Origin: Doris montereyensis
Lineage: Eukaryota; Mollusca; Gastropoda; Nudibranchia; Dorididae
Assembly: GCA_037039925.1 (NCBI GenBank)
Contig: JAXRKP010000974.1
Coordinates: 74,501 to 138,500, forward strand
DNA: 64,000 nucleotides
Direction of reading: 5' to 3'
Shown here: positions 35,922 through 47,369 of the stretch, piece by piece
Position numbering within the stretch: the stretch's first letter is position 1
How the letters are laid out: each line of letters opens with the position of its first letter
Notes under the pieces: generated by a model
What the model saw: only the letters and a program-made list of their open reading frames with translations
The model's database searches: none
Told to the model about the DNA's origin: nothing
Made by a program: the position numbers and the translations under genes

Positions 35922-37205
35922 TGTATCAATAGAAATGCTATTTATTTAGTATCAGACCACAGAGGACAGACGGGGTTAGTGAGCTCTCGCCCCTTTCATG
36001 ATTTCAAGTTTCTTTTGTGGTTGAACGACATCAATATGCCAGTTAGCGGATATCCGACGATGCTGGAATGTCTTATCAACAGCATTTTAGAGAATCTCAC
36101 CTCTCCTCCTTCAAAGTAGCTGGAAATAAAGAGCGCACTACCCTCGTCCTTCGATTTGATGGTATGGAGATGGCCGACATGAGTGTGTCGACGGGTCGTC
36201 ATTCAACTCCTGCCAGCTTCAGACGGAAGTCGCCAAGCCAAATAAGACGAGACAACCTCAGGAAACAACATCACCAAAGAGTAACAACGAAGACAGCAAC
36301 AGCATCTACGAAAACTGATTGAAAACGAAGAAATCGCAAATGATGACATTCTACAAACAAACAACAACAATACAGCCTCAACCCAGAGTAACGACAGTGA
36401 TATCCATTCATTCAGTGTGTCAACTGTAACATCGCCCACCAGACGACACATCTTCGAACACAGACTTTATTGAAAACAAAGAAAATGGAAGTGCTGACAT
36501 TCAACAAACAAACAACAACAGTACGGATTCAATTCAGAATAAGGACAGTGCTATCCATTCATTCAGTGTGTCAACCGTAACATCACCCCTTGACGACATA
36601 CTTATGGTCGGAAATACAATCAGTGAATCAAACGACCTAGACGACACGGTGACAGATACGAAACACAGCGAGAAGAAGATAGATCTACACATTTCTGACA
36701 CATCTATCACGTCAGACAGTGAGACTGAGTATGACAAAGAAAACTCTAGCACAAGTGATGAAAACTCATCAATGGAAAATCAACAAGGTGGTAGCAGTAA
36801 TCATACAAGTTTGCTGACATGGTCAAGCAACTTTACTGTGATAAAATAAGTGTCCAGATCTTCAAAATCACGACAGACACAGGAAGGCATATTGCACAGC
36901 CAGATCACAACAAGAACATTTTAAAACTCGTGTTAGACACATTTCAAATGACACATGTTATTCTTGCAGAGACTGATGATCTCATTATTGAGTATTGTGT
37001 TACCGATCAAAGGATAAGCAATTTCATCGTCAAGAACAGTGAAGACAACAGCCCATATGAAAAAATGATAACGACATCTGCTTAATTGGCAAGACCAGAT
37101 GATCTGGATTATGGAGAACTGTGACTACGGAGACCACGTGCAGAATATTCTGACATTACTATCCTATCTTAAAAGATCTTTGAATCTAGATTTATAATAA
37201 ATAAA
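35922..37205 (+). pseudogene. Intronless unrecognised ORF fragment nested in LYST intron 22
   Basis: About 1.2 kb of coding-like sequence in several frames, with no introns. It starts with FHDFKFLLWLNDINMPVSGY and TMLECLINSILENL. After a frame change near 36110 come KVAGNKERTTLVLRFDGMEM and a basic FRRKSPSQIRRDNLRKQ motif, then a Ser/Asp/Asn-rich part with an internal duplication. The last part reads GRHIAQPDHNKNILKLVLDT and HVILAETDDLIIEYCVTDQR, ending at TAA 37083. AATAAA signals follow at 37196 and 37200. It does not match LYST and I do not recognise the protein. The KSPSQIRRD-type basic motif recalls multicopy uncharacterised proteins of marine invertebrates; this is a weak recollection. 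It could be a processed gene, a transposon-carried gene or a nested gene. Confidence 0.6.
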
Positions 37206-37889
37206 ACGCAGGACAGAGACAAAAAACGGAGTTCTGGAGCATAATATATGCATACCTTTTCTTAACATTCTCTTAATAATGTTTTGTTATTCTCAGATAA
37301 TCATCAATTTGCCATGGTTTGATTGTTGATTCCTCCTAATGGATGTCATTTTCTGTTTGCCCTTCATTTGCATATTTGTGAATGCATTCATTCAAAGCAA
37401 GTTGACTTTGATAAAGCTGCATTAATAAAATTTGAAGAATTATTGTATTCATTTTCATAAATACTTGAATAGCTGAAATAATGTCTTCACATGATGTGTT
37501 GGTGAAATTTGAGTATTGTTATATCTTGTGAAAAAAATTTTCATCGTCATCAGCGCATAAAAATGAGTGCTGCATAGCTGTCACAAAGGATAACATATTG
37601 TTGGCACTATGGATTATGATTGGTGGAGAAAAAAAAGAAAAATTACTAAAAAAGTATCAGACAACATTATGTACTCTGACTTGTTATTTTTTGTTTTGTA
37701 TTTATTTCATACCTGGATCTTTCTCATTAAGAATTGGTAATTCTTTTTTGTGAAAGTTGAAAATATAGTTTTGCTTTCTGATGGAACAAAATGAATATGA
37801 AACATTTAGTAAATAAAGAAAGAAGCTATTCATAGATTTGATGCTTGATGAATTTGACAGCTCATTTTGAATGAAATTGAATTTTTCAG
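37206..37889 (+). other. LYST intron 22, right part
   Basis: AT-rich; follows the poly(A) signals of the nested ORF. Nothing recognised. Confidence 0.5.
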
Positions 37890-38086
37890 AGAGAATTCAA
37901 GATGGCCAGCCGTCCTTGTCAGAGGGAGTGAGCATGTCTGCTTCAGCTGTCATTAAAAGCCTCCTGGGCTCACCTCCAGATTTGGCTCTCTTGAATACTG
38001 TCATGGACTTCCTTTTACTAGTCCACCCAGCTCCCAATGGCTTCATAAGTTTACTCCAAGCTCATTCTATTTCAGGATGTGGTGGG
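37890..38086 (+). CDS. LYST: LYST exon 23
   Basis: Acceptor atttttcag. It encodes VIKSLLGSPPDLALLNTVMD and FLLLVHPAPNGF, matching FVKIIAEVLGSPPDLELLTI and FLLAVHPPTNT. Two donors are possible: ggg|gtaagc at 38087 (phase 0) or gtg|gtgggg at 38082 (phase 1). Only the second joins exon 24 in frame. Confidence 0.92.
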
Positions 38087-38740
38087 GTAAGCCAGCGTTA
38101 AACTGCATTGTCTCATTATACATCAGATATCTTTGTTTTAGATACATTTTTTAAAAACGATTTTGAATTCATAATTGCACAATGAATGTTGTCCAAGACC
38201 TAAACTGAAAAATCTATAAAGATCATGTAAAATAGCTATGTCCAGGTCGGGTAAATATTTGATACCTTATTTCGTATAAGGAAGATTCGTGAGAACCAAA
38301 CCAAAAAGGAGTAAATGGCTCAATTTTCTTTGTCGCAAGATCCAGGGATTCAGCCTTGCAGCCATATTGGAATTGGGTCATCATAAAGCTGTTATGAAGA
38401 TAAATAATGGAGAAGAGAAGCTATCATGAATACCCTCTATGGACATTGGAGAGAAATGGGAAGGAATTTTCGTTTTAAAAGATCCACTAAAAGAAAAAAA
38501 CTTGGAACTGAGTTTTGTCATAAGCCACCACCTTGCATAAGAGAACCACATGCAACAAAGCATGACAACCAGGTAATCCAGAGAGATATCTAGTCTACAT
38601 CTTGTAGAAGCCTCAGGTATAGTCACTTGTCTTTTTACTTAAGCACAGTTAACATTTACATAGATTAATGAGTGAAAGAAGCTAAAAGAACACAAAAACA
38701 ATAGCTCTGTTTATTTCATGAAACATTTTCCTTAATGCAG

Positions 38741-38851
38741 ATGGTCCAAAGAACCAAAATCTTGGCTCCTCCCAGCACAAGCGAAAGGTGCCGATAAAAC
38801 ATAGTGAGAGTGCTCCTACTGGAATCAGTACAAGCAAGTTAAAGTCCTCTT
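38741..38851 (+). CDS. LYST: LYST exon 24 (variable linker)
   Basis: Acceptor cttaatgcag, donor ctctt|gtgagt. The only open frame reads NLGSSQHKRKVPIKHSESAP and ends in phase 1, which fits exon 25 exactly. It lies in the poorly conserved Ser-rich linker of LYST, so support comes from splicing and phase rather than similarity. Confidence 0.65.
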
Positions 38852-39155
38852 GTGAGTACCTTGGGGCTTGCAGTTTTGATTGCAATTATTTTATGCTTAT
38901 AGATTTAATAATGTGCTTCATTTTTCAAAACAAGGCATGAAATTCTTCAATTTTATTGAAAAAAATGTAATAATATTAATTTGACGTTCTGTGAAATTAT
39001 GTAGTATTTGCTTGTGATTGAAAATCTGTTCTTACTGAAATCAAAACCAGTACTAACATCGTCATTACTTTTTATAGCTGATAGTGAATTTTGCATACAT
39101 TTCATCCACTTGAGACGACTAAAGTGACTGAAAAATGTGTATGTCTTTCTTAAAG

Positions 39156-39844
39156 ATGAAGAATTTGCTGTTACTGCATCAAAGCCAGTTGTTCTCAAAT
39201 CTCCAAAGTTCATGTCGAGTGACAGTATTGTAGAGTCTGACGATGATGACATCAAAGACAAGTTCCAGTATCCCCCACTGACAGCAAGATTACCGAGTAC
39301 AGAGCAAAGCCTTGACAGGGATGCAGATTTTGAGGAAAGTATTGATATCAACGGTTATGAACAGTTTCAACATCATGAAGTCGATAAGTTCTTAAGAGGA
39401 GGCATTCCCTCAAACAAGACACTCCAGATGTGTCCAGCAGTGGGAATGAATTGGAAGACAGCACCAAAACTTTGCCCCTGCGTGGCAGGTCAAAAAAGTA
39501 TGCCCGTACCTGTAAATAAACATAGCCCTGAGAAAATAGTGCAAGCCACTGTGGAAGAGGAAACGGACAATAATGTAACAGCAGAGTGTGAACTAGAATC
39601 AATATCCCAAGACGAAGCCAAAGAACGATCGGCAAATGAAAAGATAACTGATGACCCAGTGACCTCTGGTTCTCCATCAACTAAAAGTGAAGATGTGACC
39701 GACTCCACGTCTGACTCAAATGATCTGAAAATTGATTATAAAGAATCCCAAGACAGTGATGAAACGGTAGATTCCCGAGATGAATCAGTTTCAGACGACA
39801 ACGTTGAGGAGGACGATGACCAGGGCCTTCTACTCTTTGTGTCA
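39156..39844 (+). CDS. LYST: LYST exon 25, long acidic disordered linker
   Basis: A nearly 700-base open frame runs from the acceptor ttcttaaag to the donor tca|gtgagt. The sequence is rich in Ser, Asp and Glu (DSIVESDDDDIKDKFQYPP; SDETVDSRDESVSDDNVEED). It occupies the place of the long unconserved linker of vertebrate LYST. The join to exon 26 is out of phase, suggesting an indel near 39830. Confidence 0.8.
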
Positions 39845-39879
39845 GTGAGTATCATTTTTCCTCTATGAGGCATTGTAGC

Positions 39880-40040
39880 GATAGTGCTGTGTTTGTAATC
39901 ATGGTGACACTGGTTCAAACCCCAGGGTTGGCCAGGGTGTTTTTTCACAATGTTTTTCTCTTCACTGCTTTCTGCTCTTGATTCCGGTGTGAATGAGTAT
40001 AGGTAGAAAAAGATTTTGACAGAGTATTAGTACAAAGCAC
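39880..40040 (+). mobile_element. SINE-like fragment
   Basis: A decayed tRNA-like head with cactggttcaaaccccagg (B-box-like), then gtgtgaatgagtataggtag, which recalls the body of the second SINE family. LYST intron 25. Confidence 0.45.
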
Positions 40041-40803
40041 TTAACAGGCTGCTCTACTGTCTGCTCCCCAGGAAAGTGAGTAGGAATTGTGAGTTAGATG
40101 GTGTGCCAGGGGATACATAATGTACAGTCGGAAAGCTTGCGTTTGTGTGGGGATACAACTATAGATCCATCTTTATCTTTGTGAATTGAAGGGCTTGAAG
40201 AGAAGTTAATTAAAAAAATTTCTTCATTTATCCGAGACTAATTTCCCCCCATGCAAGTCTTCTATTCTTTCAAAAATGTTTTTTTAGCTGCTGAATATAT
40301 GCAATTCATCATGGAATGATAAGGGATGAAAAGAAAACCATGATGACTGTTTGCAATTAGGCCCCCCATGAAGGATTACAATTTAAATTGACTCGAGAGA
40401 TATATATGCTCTAAATCTAGATGTAGAGCTAGGTTATATATAGATCTTTTGGATGATAATGTAGGGTGCGATGTGATAGCATTAGGCTGATGTTGTCATT
40501 GACGATGTCGCGCTGCTATCGACACAGAGCTCCGGGCATATCGATATCCAAACCGATGATGAATGAGGTTGTTGAAGTTTTTTGGTTGATAAGAACCTTG
40601 TTTAAAAAAAAAAGAAATTCGTGTCATAGAAAAAAAGCATCAATTAATTAAGTGATTAGTCACAACAAAAAATATTTCATCGTTCTCAAAGCCCAAAGGC
40701 ATATCTGTAGACCATTTGTAACCTTTACCGAAAATTTTAGCTTAGTCGGTTGAGAAATAAAGACACTAGGTCGAATCTCATGTTTTGCTTGTGTGTGTAT
40801 TTA

Positions 40804-40807
<4 letters not shown>

Positions 40808-40860
<53 letters not shown>
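40808..40860. repeat. (TA)n microsatellite
   Basis: About 26 uninterrupted TA units in LYST intron 25. Confidence 0.95.
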
Positions 40861-40861
<1 letters not shown>

Positions 40862-40919
40862 TTAGCATCCCTCTTTTAATACATTTTCTATTTTTGGTGA
40901 GATCTTAAAACTATTCAGG

Positions 40920-41215
40920 TCTTTGATAGCCCAGTAGTTAGGCTGCCAAACTTGGGGTTCTTGGATACTGAGTTCCAATCCTAGCAATGCTAGTCTGACT
41001 CTATACCATGGGAAAGACACATAGACACACATTTCACCACTTGACCCAGGTGCAAATGAGTACCAGCCTTAACTGGAGAACAAAGTTTGTGACTGACCAG
41101 CAGTCTATCCAGGAAGGGACATGTTATCGCCTGCTTTGTTTCAAGCAATAGAAACTGAGATAAACTCCGACTCTATAAGTCGTAAAGTCTTTGAGGGATC
41201 TTTCCTTTTTCTAGT
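40920..41215 (+). mobile_element. tRNA-derived SINE, second family
   Basis: Head tagcccagtagttaggctg (A-box-like) with gagttccaatcctagc (B-box-like), then a body with gggaaagacac, gagtaccagcc, gtgactgaccagcag and tctatccaggaagggaca. The body matches the copy at 43.1 kb. LYST intron 25. Confidence 0.75.
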
Positions 41216-41401
41216 TCATTAAAGTGTTTGTAAAGGGATGTCCAACTTTCAACAGTACAGATCATTTAGGAATTATTTTTTGATCTTTTCCTTAAATAAA
41301 TAATAAAACAATTGGAATCCTGTCTCCAATCCCAGTTTGATGAAATATTCAATCACATATTATTTTCTTGTCGTGAAAACTCTACTCTTATCCTTCCTCA
41401 G

Positions 41402-41544
41402 GTCTGTTGGAATATTTGACAGACATTGTCAGAGAAGCACCTAGAGCCTTGCTTGATGACTTGATTAACAGTGTTCTCGATCCCAAAAGCGTACTTGTAC
41501 TGGCTAAAAACCCGTGTGGTGACATGCGAGCAGCAGTCATGAAG
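41402..41544 (+). CDS. LYST: LYST exon 26
   Basis: It encodes LLEYLTDIVREAPRALLDDL and SVLVLAKNPCGDMRAAVMK, aligning with LYELLSGVLLILPDVLLEDV and LLVLVNHPSPAIQQGVIK. Acceptor cctcag, donor aag|gtagga, phase 0 to exon 27. Confidence 0.95.
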
Positions 41545-42594
41545 GTAGGACATAATAACTAAGCAGTTGACAAGATATAAGCCCACCTGTATAAAATTAC
41601 TTTGTAAAGTGTATAATGTATGTATTTAATGAAAAGCAGTTCACGTCCCCAATCTCATGTCCACCCTCTCACCCATTCCCATGGGTTGTTGGCAGATAGT
41701 GATGGTAGGTCTTTCTTCTTTCCTTTTAAGGGGGTGTGGGGGGAGGGGGGGTATGTAGGGTGGGGTCTTGAGCATGTTTTTTTAAATTATTTAATATAGA
41801 CAATTTTAACCACTATTATTGTACTTGGCATGTCTGAAAAAGATAAAAATTTTTTTTATCATAAGGTTGCCATCTTGGATTTTCAATGCGAAAATAACAA
41901 CTTCATTTCAAATAGGCTTTTTCAGTTATGAACAAAATTGGCTATAACTTTGCACACATGTTATTTGGTTCAATATCTAGGCTCACCTGTAGCTTTTTTT
42001 TGATAAATGAAACGGTTTTCATTTTATGAGTTTTTAAAAAATACATATAGCAACCTTTCCAATGTTTGGCAAATTTTATCAGGCAAAAATTCGTCTTGCA
42101 AAACTTTGAAGAGATATCGAAAAAAACTACTGATGAAATTTTTATTTATTTTATAGCTGTTATATACCAAATTTGGGGGCAATCGGGCAATAAATATAAA
42201 AGTAGATCGCATCTCACTGTCAAAAAGTAACATTTTCAGAAAATTGCATTTTAAACAATTTTTTCCGTTATTGAATGTTTTTTCACATATAAACCTATAA
42301 AAGAATAATATAATACATTGAAACATCATACATCGTGAGAGGCTATCAAATACTTCATGTCGACCCTATTTCAACTGCTCCAGATCCCTTATACTCATGT
42401 CAGGATGGCATTTTTCTTATAATGGGTGCGCGAATGTTTCTCGTAATATTTGGCATTGATCTGAAATAATATTGACAATAATTCATCCAAAGTAGATTCT
42501 TCAGGTAGCGTACTTGTGGTAATTAAAATGAGTACCAACTTGATATACTTTAGACAAAATTTCCGGCTTTTATAGTACAGTTGAAATGTTGAAG

Positions 42595-42745
42595 GTTAGG
42601 ATTTCTAAAAAAATCGTATAAAATGAAAGAATCGATACTGAGCCTTTGTTATGGTATGAATGTCAAGGGAATGAACTGCTCCATTTAGTAGTGTAAGTGT
42701 AATAGAAAAGTTTTGTCCCATTTATTGTAAAACTGCCTTCTCAGG
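42595..42745. repeat. Dispersed ~130-bp repeat, copy 1
   Basis: Starts aggatttctaaaaaaatcgt and includes gaaagaatcgatactgagcc and gggaatgaactgctccattt. A second copy lies at 42961-43100 and a partial third at about 57608-57660. Confidence 0.85.
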
Positions 42746-42820
42746 ACCTTCTTTTTTCTTACTTCACACTGAGATCACAGCATATAGCAGACAGGGTAGA
42801 TTCATGTGAAACAAACAAAA
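42730..42820 (+). repeat. ggtaggtcctac-family repeat, partial
   Basis: cttcacactgagatcacagc, atatagcagacagggtagat, gtgaaacaaacaaaatc. LYST intron 26. Confidence 0.65.
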
Positions 42821-42960
42821 TCTTCATCCCATAAGAAAAAAGACCAAAAAAAGAACTAAAAGAGGAAAGGTGAATAGATCATAGCCACTGGAAGTAGAAA
42901 TAAGCCAAGCTTTTACAACAACAACAAAATTAATAGGATTACGGTAAAGCATTGAAATGT

Positions 42961-43100
42961 CAGGATTTCTAAAAAAATTGTATAAAATGAAAGAATCGAT
43001 ACTGGGCCTTTGTTATGGTATGAATGTCAAGGGAATGAACTGCTCCATTCAGTAGTGTAATAGAAGAGTTTTGTCCCATTTATGGTAAAACTGCCTTCTC
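42961..43100. repeat. Dispersed ~130-bp repeat, copy 2
   Basis: Same orientation as copy 1, about 90% identical by eye; it has lost gtaagt within agtgtaagtgtaatag. It ends where the SINE at 43105 begins. Confidence 0.85.
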
Positions 43101-43104
43101 AATA

Positions 43105-43380
43105 ACTTTGGTTTCTAGTCCTCAAATTGTGAGTGCCTAGGTTTAAATCTCGGGAGTGCTTGATCCGACATTGTGTTCTTTGGGAAAGACACTTTATATG
43201 CATTTTCCTGCTTGATTTATGCAAGTGGGTACGAGCATTGGTTGGGCTGTAAAAGTTGTGACAGACCAGCATCCTGTCCAGGAGGTGACGCATATCACTT
43301 ATTTTGTTGTTATAGAAATTGGAATAAGTTCTGGCTCTATGGGCTTGAGGGAACTTTGCTACTTCTTTACTTAAGGTTTT
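43105..43380 (+). mobile_element. tRNA-derived SINE, second family
   Basis: Head ggtttctagtcctcaaattg with B-box-like taggtttaaatctcgg; body gggaaagacactttatatgc, gtgacagaccagcatcctgt and ccaggaggtgac. LYST intron 26. Any ORF over it is not a gene. Confidence 0.75.
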
Positions 43381-43444
43381 GAAACTCATTATCTTGTGAA
43401 ACTCTATAGTGAACCACATGTTAAGGAATTTGCTATCTTTTCAG

Positions 43445-43615
43445 CTCCTAGGTGCTTACCTATTGAAAGCCTCGTCTGCTTTGATTGAATCCTTTATCAA
43501 GATGGATGGTTTCTACCATTTGGCCAATCAACTTCGACCCTTCCCTGCCAAAAAGCAATCATATCGAAATCGCCACATCCATCCTGTTACAGCAAGATTT
43601 CACCTTTAACAAAAA
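43445..43615 (+). CDS. LYST: LYST exon 27, one frame break
   Basis: It reads LLGAYLLKASSALIESFIKM and GFYHLANQLRPF, like LLDAYFARASKE and GFSLLANQLYLH. Near 43560 the frame shifts, to EIATSILLQQDFTFNK. Donor aaaaa|gtaaaa, phase 2, compatible with exon 28. Confidence 0.9.
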
Positions 43616-43899
43616 GTAAAATTTCTGATTTTCCTTTTTTGTTCTCACTTTAAAGACAGCAAAATTTGTAAACAACGATACAAGGTATTCTTAAATTAAA
43701 AACCATGAAATCAAATCAATTAAAGTTGCATAATTGGTGTTAGTTATGTAAAGGTTTTAACTTTTAGATGAACATAGAATTACTAACTTACTGTGCCGTG
43801 TATTATGCCTAGATAATAAATCAATTATGTAATACTACACTGACTACGATTTCAGTTGATTTTGTATCTCAAAGAGAATTATGCTTGGGTTTTTTTCAG

Positions 43900-44029
43900 C
43901 TTCATGGTTGGCAGTTTAAAGGATTTGTCACCCGTACAGCAAGTAGCTCCTGTTGTCCTTTTATCTCTGTTGGACAGAACGGCAACGGATCCTGTTCTTT
44001 GTAAAAAATCACTTGTCCTTGTGTTGCAG
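43900..44029 (+). CDS. LYST: LYST exon 28
   Basis: It encodes FMVGSLKDLSPVQQVAPVVL and LVLVLQ, matching [20 protein letters not shown] and ALLLLLQ. Acceptor ttttttcag, donor cag|gtaata, in phase on both sides. Confidence 0.94.
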
Positions 44030-44665
44030 GTAATATGGAAACATTTCATTTACATTTCAGGCTAATGATTCTGTATTTTTCTGTCACGTTTTGATTACAG
44101 CAAGCACAAAGAACAGCAAAAAGAACAATACTAACAACAGATTTTGCTCATTATCTGACGTGCACCGTTGACTTTTGTATAACACCAATTGCTTTGCAAT
44201 AAACATAAAATACCACATTAATCAGTATTCATGATGAATGTCAACTACAACCATATATGATACCTGATTGGCTTTAAATTACAATTTCCTTCCTGGCTAA
44301 GATGATTGGCATCAATGTGGAGGCCATGCTATTTGCACTGATTTTCTTATTTGCTACATCATAGCATTAAACACCCCCCCCCCCCCCCAAGTAATAAATT
44401 CCCCAGTTAATCTTGGATTTTGATTTGAGCATGATTGGGCTCAAATTGAAATAATTAAGTATCTGTGACTATGCAAAATTTTAGCAGCTGATTATTTGCT
44501 GTAGAATGACAAAAAATACATGTTTGTTTTTTTACATTTGATATGGTCCTGAAATGATCATATTAAAAGTTTTGTTCCTTTTGATTTGTCAGTCTTAAAA
44601 TATGCCAATGCAATAATAGTCCCTTACAGTCTTCTCTTTTTCTCTTCTTTTATGTTTATCTTTAG
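44030..44665 (+). other. LYST intron 28
   Basis: AT-rich with a C-run near 44372-44387. No repeat family or ORF recognised. Confidence 0.5.
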
Positions 44666-44766
44666 CTTTTGGAGTCGAATCCCACCATGAGCACTCTGCT
44701 TCTAGAGCTTGGCCTTGCTGAGAGCATGTGCAATTTGGCCACCAACATTCAACTACACCAACAAAG
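44666..44766 (+). CDS. LYST: LYST exon 29
   Basis: It encodes LLESNPTMSTLLLELGLAES and MCNLATNIQLH; compare [20 protein letters not shown] and LCNTVAALNG. Acceptor atctttag, donor caaag|gtaaaa, phase 2. Confidence 0.93.
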
Positions 44767-45016
44767 GTAAAATGTCAGCTTTGTTCTTTTCTATAGAGAT
44801 TTGGTTTGGCTACCTTTTTTCATCTATTCATGTCAACTTTAAAGTGCAAAGAGTGGCAGATTTCTATTTTCATTAAAAAAAAATTGTTGCCATATTTATT
44901 GTTTTCTCATTATTTACATTTTTGGACACTTTTGTCTGATCAAATTGTTTTCATATTACTTTGGAACATTGTGTCAATGAATCTATTTTTAATAATACTT
45001 CCATTTTGAACAACAG

Positions 45017-45115
45017 CAAACTGAATCCAGACCTGATGAAGAGGAAATGAGTCGCATCTTGTTGGTCAGCATCCAGCATGTTCTGTTTACAGTTGCGGTG
45101 TCAGAGTTTGGGCAC
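45017..45115 (+). CDS. LYST: LYST exon 30
   Basis: It encodes SRPDEEEMSRILLVSIQHVL and FTVAVSEFGH, like MSEYKLLACDIQQLFIAVTI. This frame starts in phase 0 while exon 29 ends in phase 2, so a one-base error is implied near the junction. Donor cac|gtaagg. Confidence 0.88.
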
Positions 45116-45419
45116 GTAAGGGAAATTATTTTTGCTTCTTTAAACTGATATCAACTAGAAGCATCTGTTCAGGCTTGCGAATAAATTAATTTTGAAAGGA
45201 AATGAAAAGTAAAAATGTAATAGAGTTCATGATGTGATACAATCAAAAAGAAGGTAAATCATATTGGGGGATCCCAATGTTGTCTTCAACACAGGAATCC
45301 TTGAGATGGAATAGTCTCCAAAGCTTTTCTCATAATCAATTATATTTATTTTCTAAACTATAATGCAATTGAATGCAATTAAAAATTAAAAGATGATATT
45401 GAACAAGAAACAACGATGA

Positions 45420-45543
45420 TAGCTGAAGAAACAATACATGTACATCAAGATGACAGTAATAATAACAAAAATAATAATATAATAATAATATTAATAATAA
45501 TGATAATAATAATAATAATAATATTAATGAAAATAATAATGAA

Positions 45544-45582
<39 letters not shown>

Positions 45583-45583
45583 G

Positions 45584-45648
<65 letters not shown>

Positions 45649-45655
45649 TATAATT

Positions 45656-45747
<92 letters not shown>

Positions 45748-45849
45748 TATAAAAATAATATAATAATAATCATCATCATCATCATCATCATGATGATGAT
45801 GGTGATGGTGATGGTGAGGATGATGATGATGATCATGATGATGATGATG

Positions 45850-45890
<41 letters not shown>

Positions 45891-46086
45891 AATAATAATA
45901 TGGATAAGTAAGGATTACAATACAAGAGTAGTAATAATTGTAATAGCAGGTAGTATAATTAATGGTGGTAACAAAAAAAAAAATATAATAATAAAAATAA
46001 TAGTAATAATGATAATAATTATGATAAAAATTAATAATAATAATAATAATAATAACAATAATAATAATAATAATAATAGTAATAAT

Positions 46087-46144
<58 letters not shown>

Positions 46145-46375
46145 TAATAATAATAATAATAATAATAATATAATAAGAATAATAATAATAATAATAATAA
46201 TAATGACAACGATAATGATAATGATAATAATAATAATATAATAATGATAGTGACAATGACAATGACAATGACAATGACAATAATTTTAACTATAGAAATA
46301 ATAACATTATTGATCATAGAGATAATAGCAATTATATTATTGAAAATAACACTGATAAGAATAATATTGATAATT
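45420..46375. repeat. Long AAT/ATG-type microsatellite in LYST intron 30
   Basis: About 950 bases dominated by AAT, with ATG/GAT blocks (45779-45890) and AATG/ACAATG blocks near 46205-46285. It ends about 30 bases before exon 31. Poly-Ile and poly-Asn ORFs are artefacts. Confidence 0.97.
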
Positions 46376-46408
46376 ACCATGTCCTCTTTACAAATTTCTT
46401 TGAATCAG

Positions 46409-46497
46409 CTGGAGTGGCCAAAGTCATTATCAGCAAGTGGAAGAACCTTTTGCTCTTCTTAGAGCCATGGAGGAGCAGGAAGATCTTGTGCAGGATG
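46409..46497 (+). CDS. LYST: LYST exon 31
   Basis: It follows directly on the AAT microsatellite. The best frame reads SGQSHYQQVEEPFALLRAME and EQEDLVQDG, comparable with [20 protein letters not shown]. Acceptor tgaatcag, donor gatg|gtatgt. Phase to exon 30 does not match as written. Confidence 0.7.
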
Positions 46498-46545
46498 GTA
46501 TGTGATCTGAGAAAGTATAACTGATAGTAGCAGGCAAAGGATTTT

Positions 46546-46898
46546 TTTGATTTGATTGATTTTACCTTACATCCACAACTAAGCTGAGCTTGGTTTTTTT
46601 TAAAGGATTTTTTAATTTGCCCGGACTGCCCTGTAAGCAGCCAAGGGATCTTTAACGTGCACAGACTGTTATGATCTGCACAGAGAACTTCCTGTTTATT
46701 GTCCGTCTCCGGTGGACTAGGTGTCGATCCACCTACCTGGACCAGTGGGGGGGTGGGGGTGGGGTGGGGGGGTGGGGTGTGGGGGGGGGTGGGGGTCTTA
46801 CTTGAAAATACTCTAGAAAATTTTTCAACCATTGTTGGGGCTTGAACCCACAACTTTTGATTGAGAAGCTGACACCTTGCCTCTGACCACCGAGTCCC
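46546..46898 (-). mobile_element. SINE, same family, minus orientation
   Basis: The tail is at left (tttgatttgattgatttta), the body contains cggactgccctgtaagcag and gatctgcac, a G-rich stretch lies at 46746-46796, and the tRNA head at right has gcttgaacccacaac as the reverse of its B box. LYST intron 31. Confidence 0.82.
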
Positions 46899-47369
46899 CT
46901 TCCCAGGGACAAAGAGAAACGTTCTTGGTACATACAGGATAAATGGATTTATTAGGGCAATCCCTACATTCCAGATTCATCTAGGCAAAGGATGTCATCA
47001 TCTATGATAAGAAAAGCTGTAGAGAAGGTAGTTGTTGATATACAAGGGGCAAATAGCTGTTAAAAGTGTGGAAGAGGATAATTGTCAAAAGCAAAGTCAG
47101 TATGTGTGCTTGATGTTATTGTTATGTGTGAAGGAAGTCAGTTTAAATTTATTTTTAAAATTTTAGTAATAGAAGAGACGTATTTAAAAATTTCAGCACA
47201 TTAAAAAATTCAACGCTTGTTTCTCAATCCATGTCAACAATTTCAGATGTTATATTTTGATATAATTGTTTGGAGACTTTTCAATGAAGTAAGAAGTACT
47301 GATATCGTTAGAAAGAGATAATAAAGAAGGCCTGCTCTCATTCGTTTTCTAGTTTTTAACGGAGATTCC

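Noticed and set aside
36203..36752. Minus-strand ORFs over the nested gene
   Set aside because: Shadow frames of the plus-strand coding-like sequence.
39348..39708. Minus-strand ORFs of about 70-110 codons
   Set aside because: Antisense shadows of LYST exon 25.
43099..43419. 106-codon minus ORF and 69-codon plus ORF
   Set aside because: They lie over a SINE and show no protein family.
45416..46380. 311-codon minus ORF of Ile/His/Tyr and poly-Ile, poly-Asn plus ORFs
   Set aside because: Low-complexity AAT array; not a protein.
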